This document shows, one piece after another, positions 10,843 to 20,780 of a DNA stretch of 64,000 bases. The stretch spans positions 2,852,001-2,916,000 of the forward strand of contig JAKZAN010000004.1 in NCBI GenBank assembly GCA_023053545.1, in the 5' to 3' direction. The notes below the pieces were generated by a model, which did no database searches, was not told the DNA's origin, and saw nothing but the letters and a program-made list of their open reading frames with translations. Within the stretch, counting starts at the first letter, position 1. Each line of letters starts with the position of its first letter. The stretch is from Lepidurus packardi. Taxonomy: Eukaryota > Arthropoda > Branchiopoda > Notostraca > Triopsidae. Both the position numbers and the translations under genes were made by a program.

Positions 10843-13800
10843 TCCTGCCGCCCCGGCCAAAGTCTCGCCTCGTTCATCCATGCATAAACGTATTTTGTCA
10901 CGGGCTTTGATAGCTGCTAAACGAGGCAGACGTCTTGTTGAAGAAACGGATGGCTGTGGCATCAGTTGTTCTCGCGAGGAAGTTGGATCGTAGGTCCCTT
11001 TGTTTACTTCCAGTGGATATAGTTTACAAATAGGACGATTCGCAACACCATTTTCCATCAGAATGTTTGCGGTGCGAATATACCCGTCAGGGCTGCGCTT
11101 TAACTCTAAAACTTTGGCCATCTTCCATTTAATTCTCTTTTCTTCCGAATGAACATGTACAATGTCACCGACGTTTATGACGTTTTGAAAAGGTTTCTGA
11201 CAATGTTGATGAAACTCTCGAAGGCTGGTTAGATATTCGTTTCTGAAACGATTCCACACATGAGTAAGAGTTTCTCGACGATATCGAATAAGGCGAGAAA
11301 AGCTTTCAGGGTCATCAGAAAAGGTCACATCGTGAGGATCACTAAGAGGTAGGGCTGGAAATAATTTAGTTCTTTTCCCATAAAGAAGTAGGGAAGGAGT
11401 AATTGCAGATTCGTCACTTAATGACGAGGAGACATATGTCAGTGGGCGGTCATTGAGGATGGATTCTACTTCAGTGATTATAGTTTCCAGCTCTTCAGGG
11501 AATAACTTTCGACGCCCCAAAACTTTCTTTAAGGTATTCTTCGTTAAACCGATTAAGCGTTCCCACATGCCCCCAAACCAAGGAGCTCTTTTAGGAATAA
11601 ACCTCCATTCTACGCGTGAGTCGATTAAGTATTTACAAAGCTCAGGGTCATCAGCAAGAGAAGTCAGGTCTTTCGCTACACTTTCGAAAGTACGTGCGTT
11701 ATCCGAAAGCATAAGAGAGGGCAGGGTTCTGCGACTAACGAAACGTCGAAATCCCAAAAGGAAACTAGAAGAGTCTAGGCTCGGAAGCAGTTCGAGATGA
11801 ACGGCACGGGAGACTGAGCAGGTGAAAAGACATATGTATCGTTTTCCAGATTCCTTATTGGGAAGTTTAACGAAAAGGGGACCAGCAAAATCGACTCCGG
11901 TGACATGAAACGCGTCGAAAGGCTGGAGGCGATTCTTAGGCAGAGGAGGTGGAGGAGGGTAAGGGTATGGGTTTCCCATAACTTTTTTGCAGGTTACACA
12001 GCTACTAATAACTCTTCTGGCGAGCTGACGAGCGGCGGGTATCCAATACGACTTGCGAAGGTGACTGACCGTTGCATTGACACCGGAATGTAAGGTGGTC
12101 GTATGTGCCTTCATCATTAAGAGTTTAGCAGCGAGCGAACCTTTGGGAATGAGAATAGGGCATATGGTCTCATAAGTAAGGGGGGCATTCGACAGACGTC
12201 CTTTGCAGCGGATTATCAGTTTGTTGTCGAGGAATAAGTCGAGTTGGGAAATAAGAGGAGTGACTCCTTTCCTATTCGCATCTTTTAGTTGGTCGATCTC
12301 CTTTCGATATGACGCATTTTGAATCTCGCGGATTACGGATCGTTCCGACGACAACAGTTCGGGGAGGGACAGGGCGTTAGAGATCTTCATAATTCGGTTT
12401 AAGGAGTTTCGTAAGTTTGTAAGAAACCGGAAGACGTAAGCTATAACTCGGATAGCTTTTTCCCAAGAACTGCATCGTGACAAGGTAGCGAGCAGCACAG
12501 AACGCTCCATAGGGAGAGGGGATGTAGAAGTGATAATACAGGTAACCCCGCTAGTTTCTTCGGCGGGCCATTCGTGAGGTGAAATCAGCCAGTCTGGACC
12601 AAATTTCCACATCTTATTTTTCAGAAGGTTAGACGCTGCTACGCCTCTGGTTAACAGATCCGCTGGGTTTTCTTGGGAGATGCAATATCGTAAAGAAACG
12701 GCATGCTGTGATCGAACAGAGTTGATGGTGTTTACTCGATTGAAAATGAAGGTATCTTTCGAATGATTATTGAGTACCCAATACAAGGCAATTTTGGAGT
12801 CTGTCCAAAGAAAGGTACGTACGTTAGCCTTTGGGGGGAAATTTAATTCGCCAATGATATAGATTAATAGACGACTGGCGATGAGTAAAGCCAAAAGCTC
12901 TAAACGTGCTAGAGAAATACATTTCAAGGGAGCAACTCGGTTCCTAGACATCACTAAGAGGGAGGAGTTGTCGTTTACCAGATAAGCCACCGCACCGTAA
13001 GCAGAGGGACTGGCGTCGGCAAAAACATGTATTGAGACTGTTGAGTTACGGGTTTCACCAAGGTTTCTAGGGATGGTAAACTCACGGACTAGTTTCAAAT
13101 CCGAAGTTAGTCTGTTCCACACGGCTTCCAAATTAGCGGGGAGAGGAGTATCCCAATCTAGCTTCTCTTTCCAAAGGGTTTGTAGGAGGATTTTTCCACG
13201 TATCGTTACGGGAGCAAGAAATCCCAAAGGGTCATAGAGGCTTGCGAAAGTCTGCAAAATGTTCCGTTTAGTACAGGTAGGATTTTGATTAAAACTTGAG
13301 GCAATTTTAAAGTAATCCAAATGAGGATTCCATAGTAACCCAAGAGCTTTCTGTTCGGTAGTACTTGCAGATTTCTCCGTTAGAGGTAAGCGTTCAAGCA
13401 GAGTGGGACAGTTGGTTATCCAATTCCGTAAATTCATCGAAGCTTCGTTGAGGACTGAGCGAGAAATCTCGTAGAAAGAGAGAGTTTCTTCACAAGAAGG
13501 GAAAGAGGCTAAGACGTTGTCAACATATAGACTATTAACGAGTTCCTGTGTTTCCTGACACGGTCTGCTGTGTAGGTGGTGATCAAGAACCGCGTTCAAA
13601 ATAAACGGGGAAGAGGTAGCCCCAAAAATTACCACACGAAAACGAAAGGTGCGCATGGGGGAATTGGGGTTGTGCAGTTCTTTGGGCCACATGAAGGAGA
13701 GGAAATTTCGATCGGATTCGTCTAATTCAATTTGGTGGAAGGCTTTTTCGATGTCAGCCATTACGGCGAATTTTGAAAGACGAAAACGTAGTAGAATTCC

Positions 13801-14688
13801 ACACAGGTCTTTCTGTAAGGGAGGGCCTGCTTCGAGGCAATCGTTGAGACTCGGTTGCTCAGGGGAGGCTTGGCAAGAGCAGTCGTACACAATTCGAACT
13901 GGTGTAGAAGAGGAACTTTTAACAACAGGACGATGGGGCAGAAAGTGTGATTGAACCATCTGATCTGCGGAAAGGTAAGTTTCTTCAATAATACCTTTAT
14001 TCAATTGTTCGTTTATTATCGAGTCATAGGTTTCCAGAAGCTTAGTATTGCTAGTTCTTGATAAACGGCGAACAAGACTCTTGGTGCGTTGGAGGGCAGG
14101 CTCAAAATTGTTTGGAAGGGTGGGGTGCTCCCTTTTCCATGGTAGCTTCACGGAGTATCGCCCTTCTCTAAAATGAATCGAGGTTTTCCGATATTCTTCT
14201 ACATAGGGAACGTCTTCGTGGGACTTACCGGAAATCCCTATAGTTTCTAAGTCCCAAAAGCGTTCTAATGGGTCGGGAGAAGGAGGTGAATCTAGGATCA
14301 ACAGATTGGTTGTGTTATTAGGGTCTTCAAGAAAAGGCAGGGGTCCTGACAAGAGATATCCGAGCTTAGATTTTAACGCGCAAGGTCCGGGACCACGGAT
14401 GATTTCGTCTTCAACAAAGGACCAATAGTATTCCGATCCAATGAGTACGTCTACTTCAAATTTCCCATGTGCATGCGGATGCGCTAATTGCAAGTTAGTT
14501 AAATATGAAAGAGGAGTGAGAGATGCTTGAGTATGAGTTGTTACTGGAGCACAAATACTAGGCAAAACATGAGCTTTAAGAAAAATAAGTTCCCCAGAGA
14601 TTGTCTTAATGAAAAGTTCAACTATACCAAGTGAAACGGATCGGTTAGCTCCAGCGGTGTTAAGGTTAATTCTTTGGGGGATAATCAT
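10810..14688 (-). CDS. BEL/Pao Pol (protease-RT-RNase H-integrase)
   Basis: 1292 codons from the first Met, but the same frame is open upstream to about 14760. That upstream part contains DPGAQHS, the aspartic protease active-site motif, so the real protein starts by frameshifting from Gag or was split by an indel. Domains in order: protease tail, RT (AVMADIEKAFHQIEL; active site LYVDN instead of YxDD), RNase H, an integrase HHCC zinc finger (LHSGVN...SCVTC), and an integrase core with D in GVDFAGPL, D in LSDNARTF and E in GGMWERL. A BEL C-terminal domain (VGDIVHVHSEEKRIKW) follows. No internal stops. Confidence 0.93.
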   Translation of the reverse strand: MIIPQRINLNTAGANRSVSLGIVELFIKTISGELIFLKAHVLPSICAPVTTHTQASLTPLSYLTNLQLAHPHAHGKFEVDVLIGSEYYWSFVEDEIIRGPGPCALKSKLGYLLSGPLPFLEDPNNTTNLLILDSPPSPDPLERFWDLETIGISGKSHEDVPYVEEYRKTSIHFREGRYSVKLPWKREHPTLPNNFEPALQRTKSLVRRLSRTSNTKLLETYDSIINEQLNKGIIEETYLSADQMVQSHFLPHRPVVKSSSSTPVRIVYDCSCQASPEQPSLNDCLEAGPPLQKDLCGILLRFRLSKFAVMADIEKAFHQIELDESDRNFLSFMWPKELHNPNSPMRTFRFRVVIFGATSSPFILNAVLDHHLHSRPCQETQELVNSLYVDNVLASFPSCEETLSFYEISRSVLNEASMNLRNWITNCPTLLERLPLTEKSASTTEQKALGLLWNPHLDYFKIASSFNQNPTCTKRNILQTFASLYDPLGFLAPVTIRGKILLQTLWKEKLDWDTPLPANLEAVWNRLTSDLKLVREFTIPRNLGETRNSTVSIHVFADASPSAYGAVAYLVNDNSSLLVMSRNRVAPLKCISLARLELLALLIASRLLIYIIGELNFPPKANVRTFLWTDSKIALYWVLNNHSKDTFIFNRVNTINSVRSQHAVSLRYCISQENPADLLTRGVAASNLLKNKMWKFGPDWLISPHEWPAEETSGVTCIITSTSPLPMERSVLLATLSRCSSWEKAIRVIAYVFRFLTNLRNSLNRIMKISNALSLPELLSSERSVIREIQNASYRKEIDQLKDANRKGVTPLISQLDLFLDNKLIIRCKGRLSNAPLTYETICPILIPKGSLAAKLLMMKAHTTTLHSGVNATVSHLRKSYWIPAARQLARRVISSCVTCKKVMGNPYPYPPPPPLPKNRLQPFDAFHVTGVDFAGPLFVKLPNKESGKRYICLFTCSVSRAVHLELLPSLDSSSFLLGFRRFVSRRTLPSLMLSDNARTFESVAKDLTSLADDPELCKYLIDSRVEWRFIPKRAPWFGGMWERLIGLTKNTLKKVLGRRKLFPEELETIITEVESILNDRPLTYVSSSLSDESAITPSLLLYGKRTKLFPALPLSDPHDVTFSDDPESFSRLIRYRRETLTHVWNRFRNEYLTSLREFHQHCQKPFQNVINVGDIVHVHSEEKRIKWKMAKVLELKRSPDGYIRTANILMENGVANRPICKLYPLEVNKGTYDPTSSREQLMPQPSVSSTRRLPRLAAIKARDKIRLCMDERGETLAGAAGCLGENDKYCP

Positions 14689-14720
14689 GCAATTTAAACT
14701 ATTAGCTGTACTCTCTGTTA

Positions 14721-16301
14721 TTAAGGAATGTTGAGCTCCGGGATCAAAGAGAATGTTACTTGAGCTGTTCGTCCATTTGCTAATGCTTCGGCTTTAGCAG
14801 TTTGTAACAACGCGAGTTTGGGAGACTGTGAACCGACAGACGCAACTAACGGGTCAGAAGAGGTTACAGAAAGCTCAACTGGTCCGACTGTGTCAGTTTG
14901 AGGACAGGGGGAGTTAGTAGTGTCGGGAGTTTCCGTATGAATGCTTGTGTGGTGTCGTCGTCCACATTTGCGGCATTTTCCTTTAGAGGGGCAGTTAATT
15001 ACTCGGTGTTGCCCAGATGAAGAGAGACAGTTGAAACATAGTTTCTTTTCGCGAACTACTGCGGTACGTTCTTCGGGGGTTTTGTAACGCGGACAATTTG
15101 TCGGATAGTGGGTTTCTGTACAAAAAGCGCATTTAGGGGTTTTCTGTTTCTGATCTTGGGAAATAAGAAGAGCGGAAGCACTGCTATTTTCGTCTGGGGA
15201 GAGAGCTTGCTCCTTAGAGGTACCTTGTTTCTCAGATTTGTGGGATTGTTTTTTCACAGGGACAGTAACTTCGTGCTCGTCGTTGATTTCTCGCATCTGT
15301 AGTTCACGATATAGGGCTTGACGGAAGTTGTCAAGTGTCCAAATAGTTATATTATTTTCTCGACGTAAAGCTCGCCTAGTGTCATTTGGCAGTTTGTCGA
15401 GTAGATTGCATACCAGAAGATCACCGTAAGAGTCGGTATTCTTACCAAGAGTCTCCAGGCTACGAATGTAGGATTGGATAGTATCGTAAAAGAGACGAAA
15501 CGTGGACACATCGTGCGAGGGGCTGGGAATGGTATGAAAAGCACGTAGAAACGTAGCGATTATTTTGTCCTCTTGCCCATAACGTTCTTTGAGCAAAGAG
15601 ACAGCTAGCGGGTAGCTATCATTGGAGATAGTTAAGCCTTCAATTACGCGAGCGGGTTCAGGTCCAAGAAGCGAGTATAGATAGTTAAACTTACTAATTG
15701 GAGTTAGGGTAGGGTGCGCGTCTATTTCGCTTGAGAAAGAGTCCCAGAATCGTTTCCACTGCATTAGATTTCCATCAAATGTAATGAGAGAGAGTTTTTG
15801 TAGTTTACTTGACTTCTGATGGGGAAGAGGTGAAAACGGCGCTTGTGCATTTGTCAAGGATGGGTTTGGAGCATAAGCTCCAATGCTAGCGGGGGGAGAG
15901 ATCGCTTGAGTCACCGCAGAGGGGTTATGTACGGAGTCCATTAGAGACGCCACTTCAAGACGAAGGTCTAGGCAGGCATCTCTGGTCCGAGCTTCGTGAT
16001 CCTCATGGTCTTGAACGAGGGATGCTATTTCGTCATCCTGGGTGATTTCTAGCAGCTGCAGGTAAATCTGTTTGAGTCCAAGGAGTTTGTTTTCGATTTG
16101 CTGATGGTGATCTTGAAGCAGTAAAAGTTGTTTCCGAGGCACGTCCACATTCTGGATAAGATCAGGTGTCCTATTTAACATTTTAGTCAGGGAACCACGT
16201 TGCCCGGTACGCTGTGCGATAAGGAGATTCTTGTTGGAGGTTTCACCAGTGCGTTGAGTAGTAGGAGGGTTTCTGGATGATTCGGAAGCCATCCTGGTCA
16301 C
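14721..16301 (-). CDS. BEL/Pao Gag
   Basis: 526-aa structural protein that packages the element's RNA into cytoplasmic particles. The N-terminal part is helical and polar. The middle carries the LITFDGNLMQWKRFWDSF-type region of the DUF1759 gag family. The C-terminal third has Cys/His knuckles (CAFCTETHYPTNC, CFNC...C, CRKCGRRHH). The frame ends at 14721 inside the sequence where the protease motif starts in the -1 frame. The start at 16301 follows the primer-binding region by about 10 bp, so it is the likely start. Confidence 0.9.
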   Translation of the reverse strand: MTRMASESSRNPPTTQRTGETSNKNLLIAQRTGQRGSLTKMLNRTPDLIQNVDVPRKQLLLLQDHHQQIENKLLGLKQIYLQLLEITQDDEIASLVQDHEDHEARTRDACLDLRLEVASLMDSVHNPSAVTQAISPPASIGAYAPNPSLTNAQAPFSPLPHQKSSKLQKLSLITFDGNLMQWKRFWDSFSSEIDAHPTLTPISKFNYLYSLLGPEPARVIEGLTISNDSYPLAVSLLKERYGQEDKIIATFLRAFHTIPSPSHDVSTFRLFYDTIQSYIRSLETLGKNTDSYGDLLVCNLLDKLPNDTRRALRRENNITIWTLDNFRQALYRELQMREINDEHEVTVPVKKQSHKSEKQGTSKEQALSPDENSSASALLISQDQKQKTPKCAFCTETHYPTNCPRYKTPEERTAVVREKKLCFNCLSSSGQHRVINCPSKGKCRKCGRRHHTSIHTETPDTTNSPCPQTDTVGPVELSVTSSDPLVASVGSQSPKLALLQTAKAEALANGRTAQVTFSLIPELNIP

Positions 16302-16312
16302 GGCACCAAAAA

Positions 16313-16591
16313 TGTCACGAATAAATGTCCTGCGTTGTGTTGTAGAAGAGCAGACAACAGGATGGCTTTACCAAAATCATTTACCAATGTATTTGCTTCT
16401 TAACTCTACCACTATCAAAATACTACTAACTTCATCATCTGACTTTGCATATTGTTCTGGACATACGTCAACGTAAGTAAAACGAAGTATTTCTACAAAA
16501 AAGGAAGGAAGGACAACCACCGAAGGAAAAAGGGTCAAAAGAGTGTCAAGGGTAAGGGTCAAGGACAGTATTTGTCATTTTCACCAAGACA
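16313..16591 (-). repeat. BEL 5' LTR
   Basis: 279 bp, TG...CA, partner of 10564-10842. Immediately inside it on the minus strand is TTTTTGGTGCCGTGACC, a plausible tRNA primer-binding region of the TGGTGCCGTGACC type seen in BEL elements. The tRNA was not identified. Confidence 0.95.
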
Positions 16592-16596
16592 ACGGC

Positions 16597-19500
16597 AGGC
16601 GGGGTGACGGTTTCCATCTGGATAGTTAACAAAAGAAACAAGAAACGAGTTTTTGTATTAGCTTTCGAAATATGCAAGGTTTGTGATAATTACGTCTAAA
16701 AAATATTAAAAATAGCGAAATGAAGCGGGTAATTATTAGAGCGGCCAGTACAACTATTGAACCCATCTACAAATTAGGAGTTGGGTTCAATAGTTGTACT
16801 GGCCGCTCTATACCTAAAGCTGTTATGTGTCTTTTAACCCTAGCCTAATTTCCTTAGCAAGTTACCTCGTAACTTCAAGACGTTTCCCTTGCAATCCGTA
16901 GGCCTGGTTTCCTTCCCATTGACATTTATGTACTGTCATGAAGATCTGATCTACAAATTAGGAGTTCAGATCTTCATGACAGTACGACACTGGGCGGCAC
17001 GATGCCCGTGCCGCCCGCACGAATGGCAGCGGCCACGGAAGCGACTATAACAAGAAAGATAATCAGAAGAAATTAACTAAAAAGCTAATTATTTACTTGA
17101 CTTCCGGGCCATTGCTAATGGCCATGGCCACTTCAGCAAGCACTCTTAGCAGCCCCTCCTGGTGGGGGTTCCTTCCACTATATTTTGCCCTCCATCTGCC
17201 CCGCCCTCCGCGCTTAGCCCGGCCAGCCTGCATGGCGGCGACGGCAGCAGGCGGGGCGACGGTGGCAGGCGGAGCAACGGTGGCAGGCGGAGCGACGGCA
17301 GGCGGGGCGACGGCAGGCGGGGTGACGGCAGGCGGGGCGACGGCAGGCGGGGTGACGGTTTCCATCTGGATAGTTAACAAAAGAAACAAGAAACGAGTTT
17401 TTGTATTAGCTTTCGAAATATGCAAGGTTTGTGATAATTACGTCTAAAAAATATTAAAAATAGCGAAATGAAGCGGGAAATTATTAGAGCGGCCAGTACA
17501 ACTATTGAACCCATCTACAAATTAGGAGTTGGGTTCAATAGTTGTACTGGCCGCTCTATACCTAAAGCTGTTATGTGTCTTTTAACCCTAGCCTAATTTC
17601 CTTAGCAAGTTACCTCGTAACTTCAAGACGTTTCCCTTGCAATCCGTAGGCCTGGTTTCCTTCCCATTGACATTTATGTACTGTCATGAAGATCTGATCT
17701 ACAAATTAGGAGTTCAGATCTTCATGACAGTACGACACTGGGCGGCACGATGCCCGTGCCGCCCGCACGAATGGCAGCGGCCACGGAAGCGACTATAACA
17801 AGAAAGATAATCAGAAGAAATTAACTAAAAAGCTAATTATTTACTTGACTTCCGGGCCATTGCTAATGGCCATGGCCACTTCAGCAAGCACTCTTAGCAG
17901 CCCCTCCTGGTGGGGGTTCCTTCCACTATATTTTGCCCTCCATCTGCCCCGCCCTCCGCGCTTAGCCCGGCCAGCCTGCATGGCGGCGACGGCAGCAGGC
18001 GAGGCGACGGTGGCAGGCGGAGCAACGGTGGCAGGCGGAGCGACGGCAGGCGGGGCGACGGCAGGCGGGGTGACGGCAGGCGGGGCGACGGCAGGCGGGG
18101 TGACGGTTTCCATCTGGATAGTTAACAAAAGAAACAAGAAACGAGTTTTTGTATTAGCTTTCGAAATATGCAAGGTTTGTGATAATTACGTCTAAAAAAT
18201 ATTAAAAATAGCGAAATGAAGCGGGAAATTATTAGAGCGGCCAGTACAACTATTGAACCCATCTACAAATTAGGAGTTGGGTTCAATAGTTGTACTGGCC
18301 GCTCTATACCTAAAGCTGTTATGTGCCTTTTAACCCTAGCCTAATTTCCTTAGCAAGTTACCTCGTAACTTCAAGACGTTTCCCTTGCAATCCGTAGGCC
18401 TGGTTTCCTTCCCATTGACATTTATGTACTGTCATGAAGATCTGATCTACAAATTAGGAGTTCAGATCTTCATGACAGTACGACACTGGGCGGCACGATG
18501 CCCGTGCCGCCCGCACGAATGGCAGCGGCCACGGAAGCGACTATAACAAGAAAGATAATCAGAAGAAATTAACTAAAAAGCTAATTATTTACTTGACTTC
18601 CGGGCCATTGCTAATGGCCATGGCCACTTCAGCAAGCACTCTTAGCAGCCCCTCCTGGTGGGGGTTCCTTCCACTATATTTTGCCCTCCATCTGCCCCGC
18701 CCTCCGCGCTTAGCCCGGCCAGCCTGCATGGCGGCGACGGCAGCAGGCGGGGCGACGGTGGCAGGCGGAGCAACGGTGGCAGGCGGAGCGACGGCAGGCG
18801 GGGCGACGGCAGGCGGGGTGACGGCAGGCGGGGCGACGGCAGGCGGGGTGACGGTTTCCATCTGGATAGTTAACAAAAGAAACAAGAAACGAGTTTTTGT
18901 ATTAGCTTTCGAAATATGCAAGGTTTGTGATAATTACGTCTAAAAAATATTAAAAATAGCGAAATGAAGCGGGAAATTATTAGAGCGGCCAGTACAACTA
19001 TTGAACCCATCTACAAATTAGGAGTTGGGTTCAATAGTTGTACTGGCCGCTCTATACCTAAAGCTGTTATGTGCCTTTTAACCCTAGCCTAATTTCCTTA
19101 GCAAGTTACCTCGTAACTTCAAGACGTTTCCCTTGCAATCCGTAGGCCTGGTTTCCTTCCCATTGACATTTATGTACTGTCATGAAGATCTGATCTACAA
19201 ATTAGGAGTTCAGATCTTCATGACAGTACGACACTGGGCGGCACGATGCCCGTGCCGCCCGCACGAATGGCAGCGGCCACGGAAGCGACTATAACAAGAA
19301 AGATAATCAGAAGAAATTAACTAAAAAGCTAATTATTTACTTGACTTCCGGGCCATTGCTAATGGCCATGGCCACTTCAGCAAGCACTCTTAGCAGCCCC
19401 TCCTGGTGGGGGTTCCTTCCACTATATTTTGCCCTCCATCTGCCCCGCCCTCCGCGCTTAGCCCGGCCAGCCTGCATGGCGGCGACGGCAGCAGGCGGGG

Positions 19501-19711
19501 CGACGGTGGCAGGCGGAGCAACGGTGGCAGGCGGAGCGACGGCAGGCGGGGTGACGGCAGGCGGGGCGACGGCAGGCGGGGTGACGGTTTCCATCTGGAT
19601 AGTTAACAAAAGAAACAAGAAACGAGTTTTTGTATTAGCTTTCGAAATATGCAAGGTTTGTGATAATTACGTCTAAAAAATATTAAAAATAGCGAAATGA
19701 AGCGGGAAATT
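16597..19711. repeat. Tandem satellite array, right part
   Basis: Continuation of the same array after the BEL insertion. It holds the remainder of the interrupted unit (to 16982), full units of exactly 748 bp starting at 16983, 17731 and 18479, and a partial unit from 19227. The array ends at ~19711 with a shift into a ~100-bp non-satellite block also found at 3538-3637. These units are more uniform than those on the left, which suggests recent homogenisation. Confidence 0.95.
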
Positions 19712-19811
19712 ATTGACAATTCAAGAATGAACAAAAAGAGACACTAACAACCGCAAGAACTTCAATATAAATTCAACCAATGCTTAAAAAGTGCTTACTT
19801 TCTCCCTTGCT
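19712..19811. repeat. Array-edge block, right copy
   Basis: Near-identical to 3538-3637 (GACAATTCAAGAATGAAC through CTCCCTTGCT). It joins the satellite to ordinary repeat-rich DNA that begins GGATTTGGACTG. Confidence 0.85.
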
Positions 19812-20772
19812 GGATTTGGACTGAATAAGAAGCTTCTAAAGTTGGCAACTTATATAGGGCTGCTCGAACTGCTCTTGTCTTACCTTCCCACGCTGTATAG
19901 GTCCGCTAAAACAAAAAACTCATAACTCTCGATGGATTTTTTGACAGGAAGGGTAGCAACGTCTGCAAAATCTTTTCTGATCATTTTAACGGCTTTCCTT
20001 ACTTTTTCAATTGCCCACACCCAATAACAGCGAAATGAAGCTTGAAATTTAGCGAAAACTAAAAGAATTAATCAAGGAAACTCTAAAGATCGCAAAAACT
20101 AAATACAACTTTGTAGACTGCTAGGTGGTTGCCTAGTCGCTCCGGGTTTCGGCTTTTCGAGGTTTTGCCGCCTAGTCTCTCCGGGTTTAGGCTTTTAGGC
20201 AAAAAGTCAATACTGCTCACCGTGTACTCCCTTTCTGTCTTCGATTCCCACGGTACGTTAGGCTACACAATCTTTTCTGCTTTTTCCAGAATCTTCCTTA
20301 CTTTTGCTATTGCCCCGCACCCACTACTTGTTTTTAGGCTTTTCTACCTGAAACTTTGTCTTCCAAATTTGGCTTATATGAAGAATTTGCCATGCGGTTT
20401 AATAGTGTTGATAGAAGAAGACACTACATAGCTGATGGGCTATGTGTCTTTTCTGTTTACTGTTTTAAAAAAATGCTATCAAATAAATAAGAACTGATAC
20501 AAATAAGAATAAGAATTGTAAGAACCGGTACTGATAAAGAAGCTATATACAAAGATAACTACTTATATACAATATATGCTACTGTAATAACTAATACGAA
20601 GATAACTTACGCCAAATCAACTGGTCATAAACTTAAGCTATGAAAAAAATTCGCTTCAGCAACACCGGTTCCAGAATTCCCTAATCGGAAATTCTAAGTT
20701 GCCCTCTTTGGACCCCTTATGAGTTGTCTTCTATGTTGACTTTCTTATTGTGTTCCTTTATACTTATTCCTT
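19812..20772. other. Repeat-rich intergenic DNA, no gene seen
   Basis: Contains two diverged copies (19875-20020 and 20215-20330) of a dispersed repeat also present at 26285-26445. It is recognised by CTCATAACTC, GTAGCAACGTCT, AAAATCTTTTCT and TTTCCTTACTTTT. The remainder is AT-rich and unassigned. Confidence 0.6.
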
Positions 20773-20780
20773 AGAAGGGC

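Larger units (their letters stand above)
10564..16591 (-). mobile_element. BEL/Pao LTR retrotransposon
   Basis: Complete element on the minus strand, 6028 bp, flanked by a 5-bp target duplication ACGGC (10559-10563 and 16592-16596). It sits inside the G-rich minisatellite of a satellite unit. It has two 279-bp LTRs, gag (16301-14721) and pol (~14760-10810). The LTRs differ at one base, so insertion was recent on an evolutionary scale. The family is recognised from the gag region, the order protease-RT-RNase H-integrase and the C-terminal integrase extension typical of BEL/Pao. Confidence 0.97.

Noticed and set aside
3164..19676. Many 60-138 aa ORFs in the satellite, on both strands and in several frames (Ala/Pro/Val, Gly/Ala and Arg/Gly/Asp repeats)
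   Set aside because: They arise from a stop-free G-rich minisatellite with a period divisible by three. Three overlapping frames are open at once, no family matches, and the 7-bp deletion subtype changes the frame of some.
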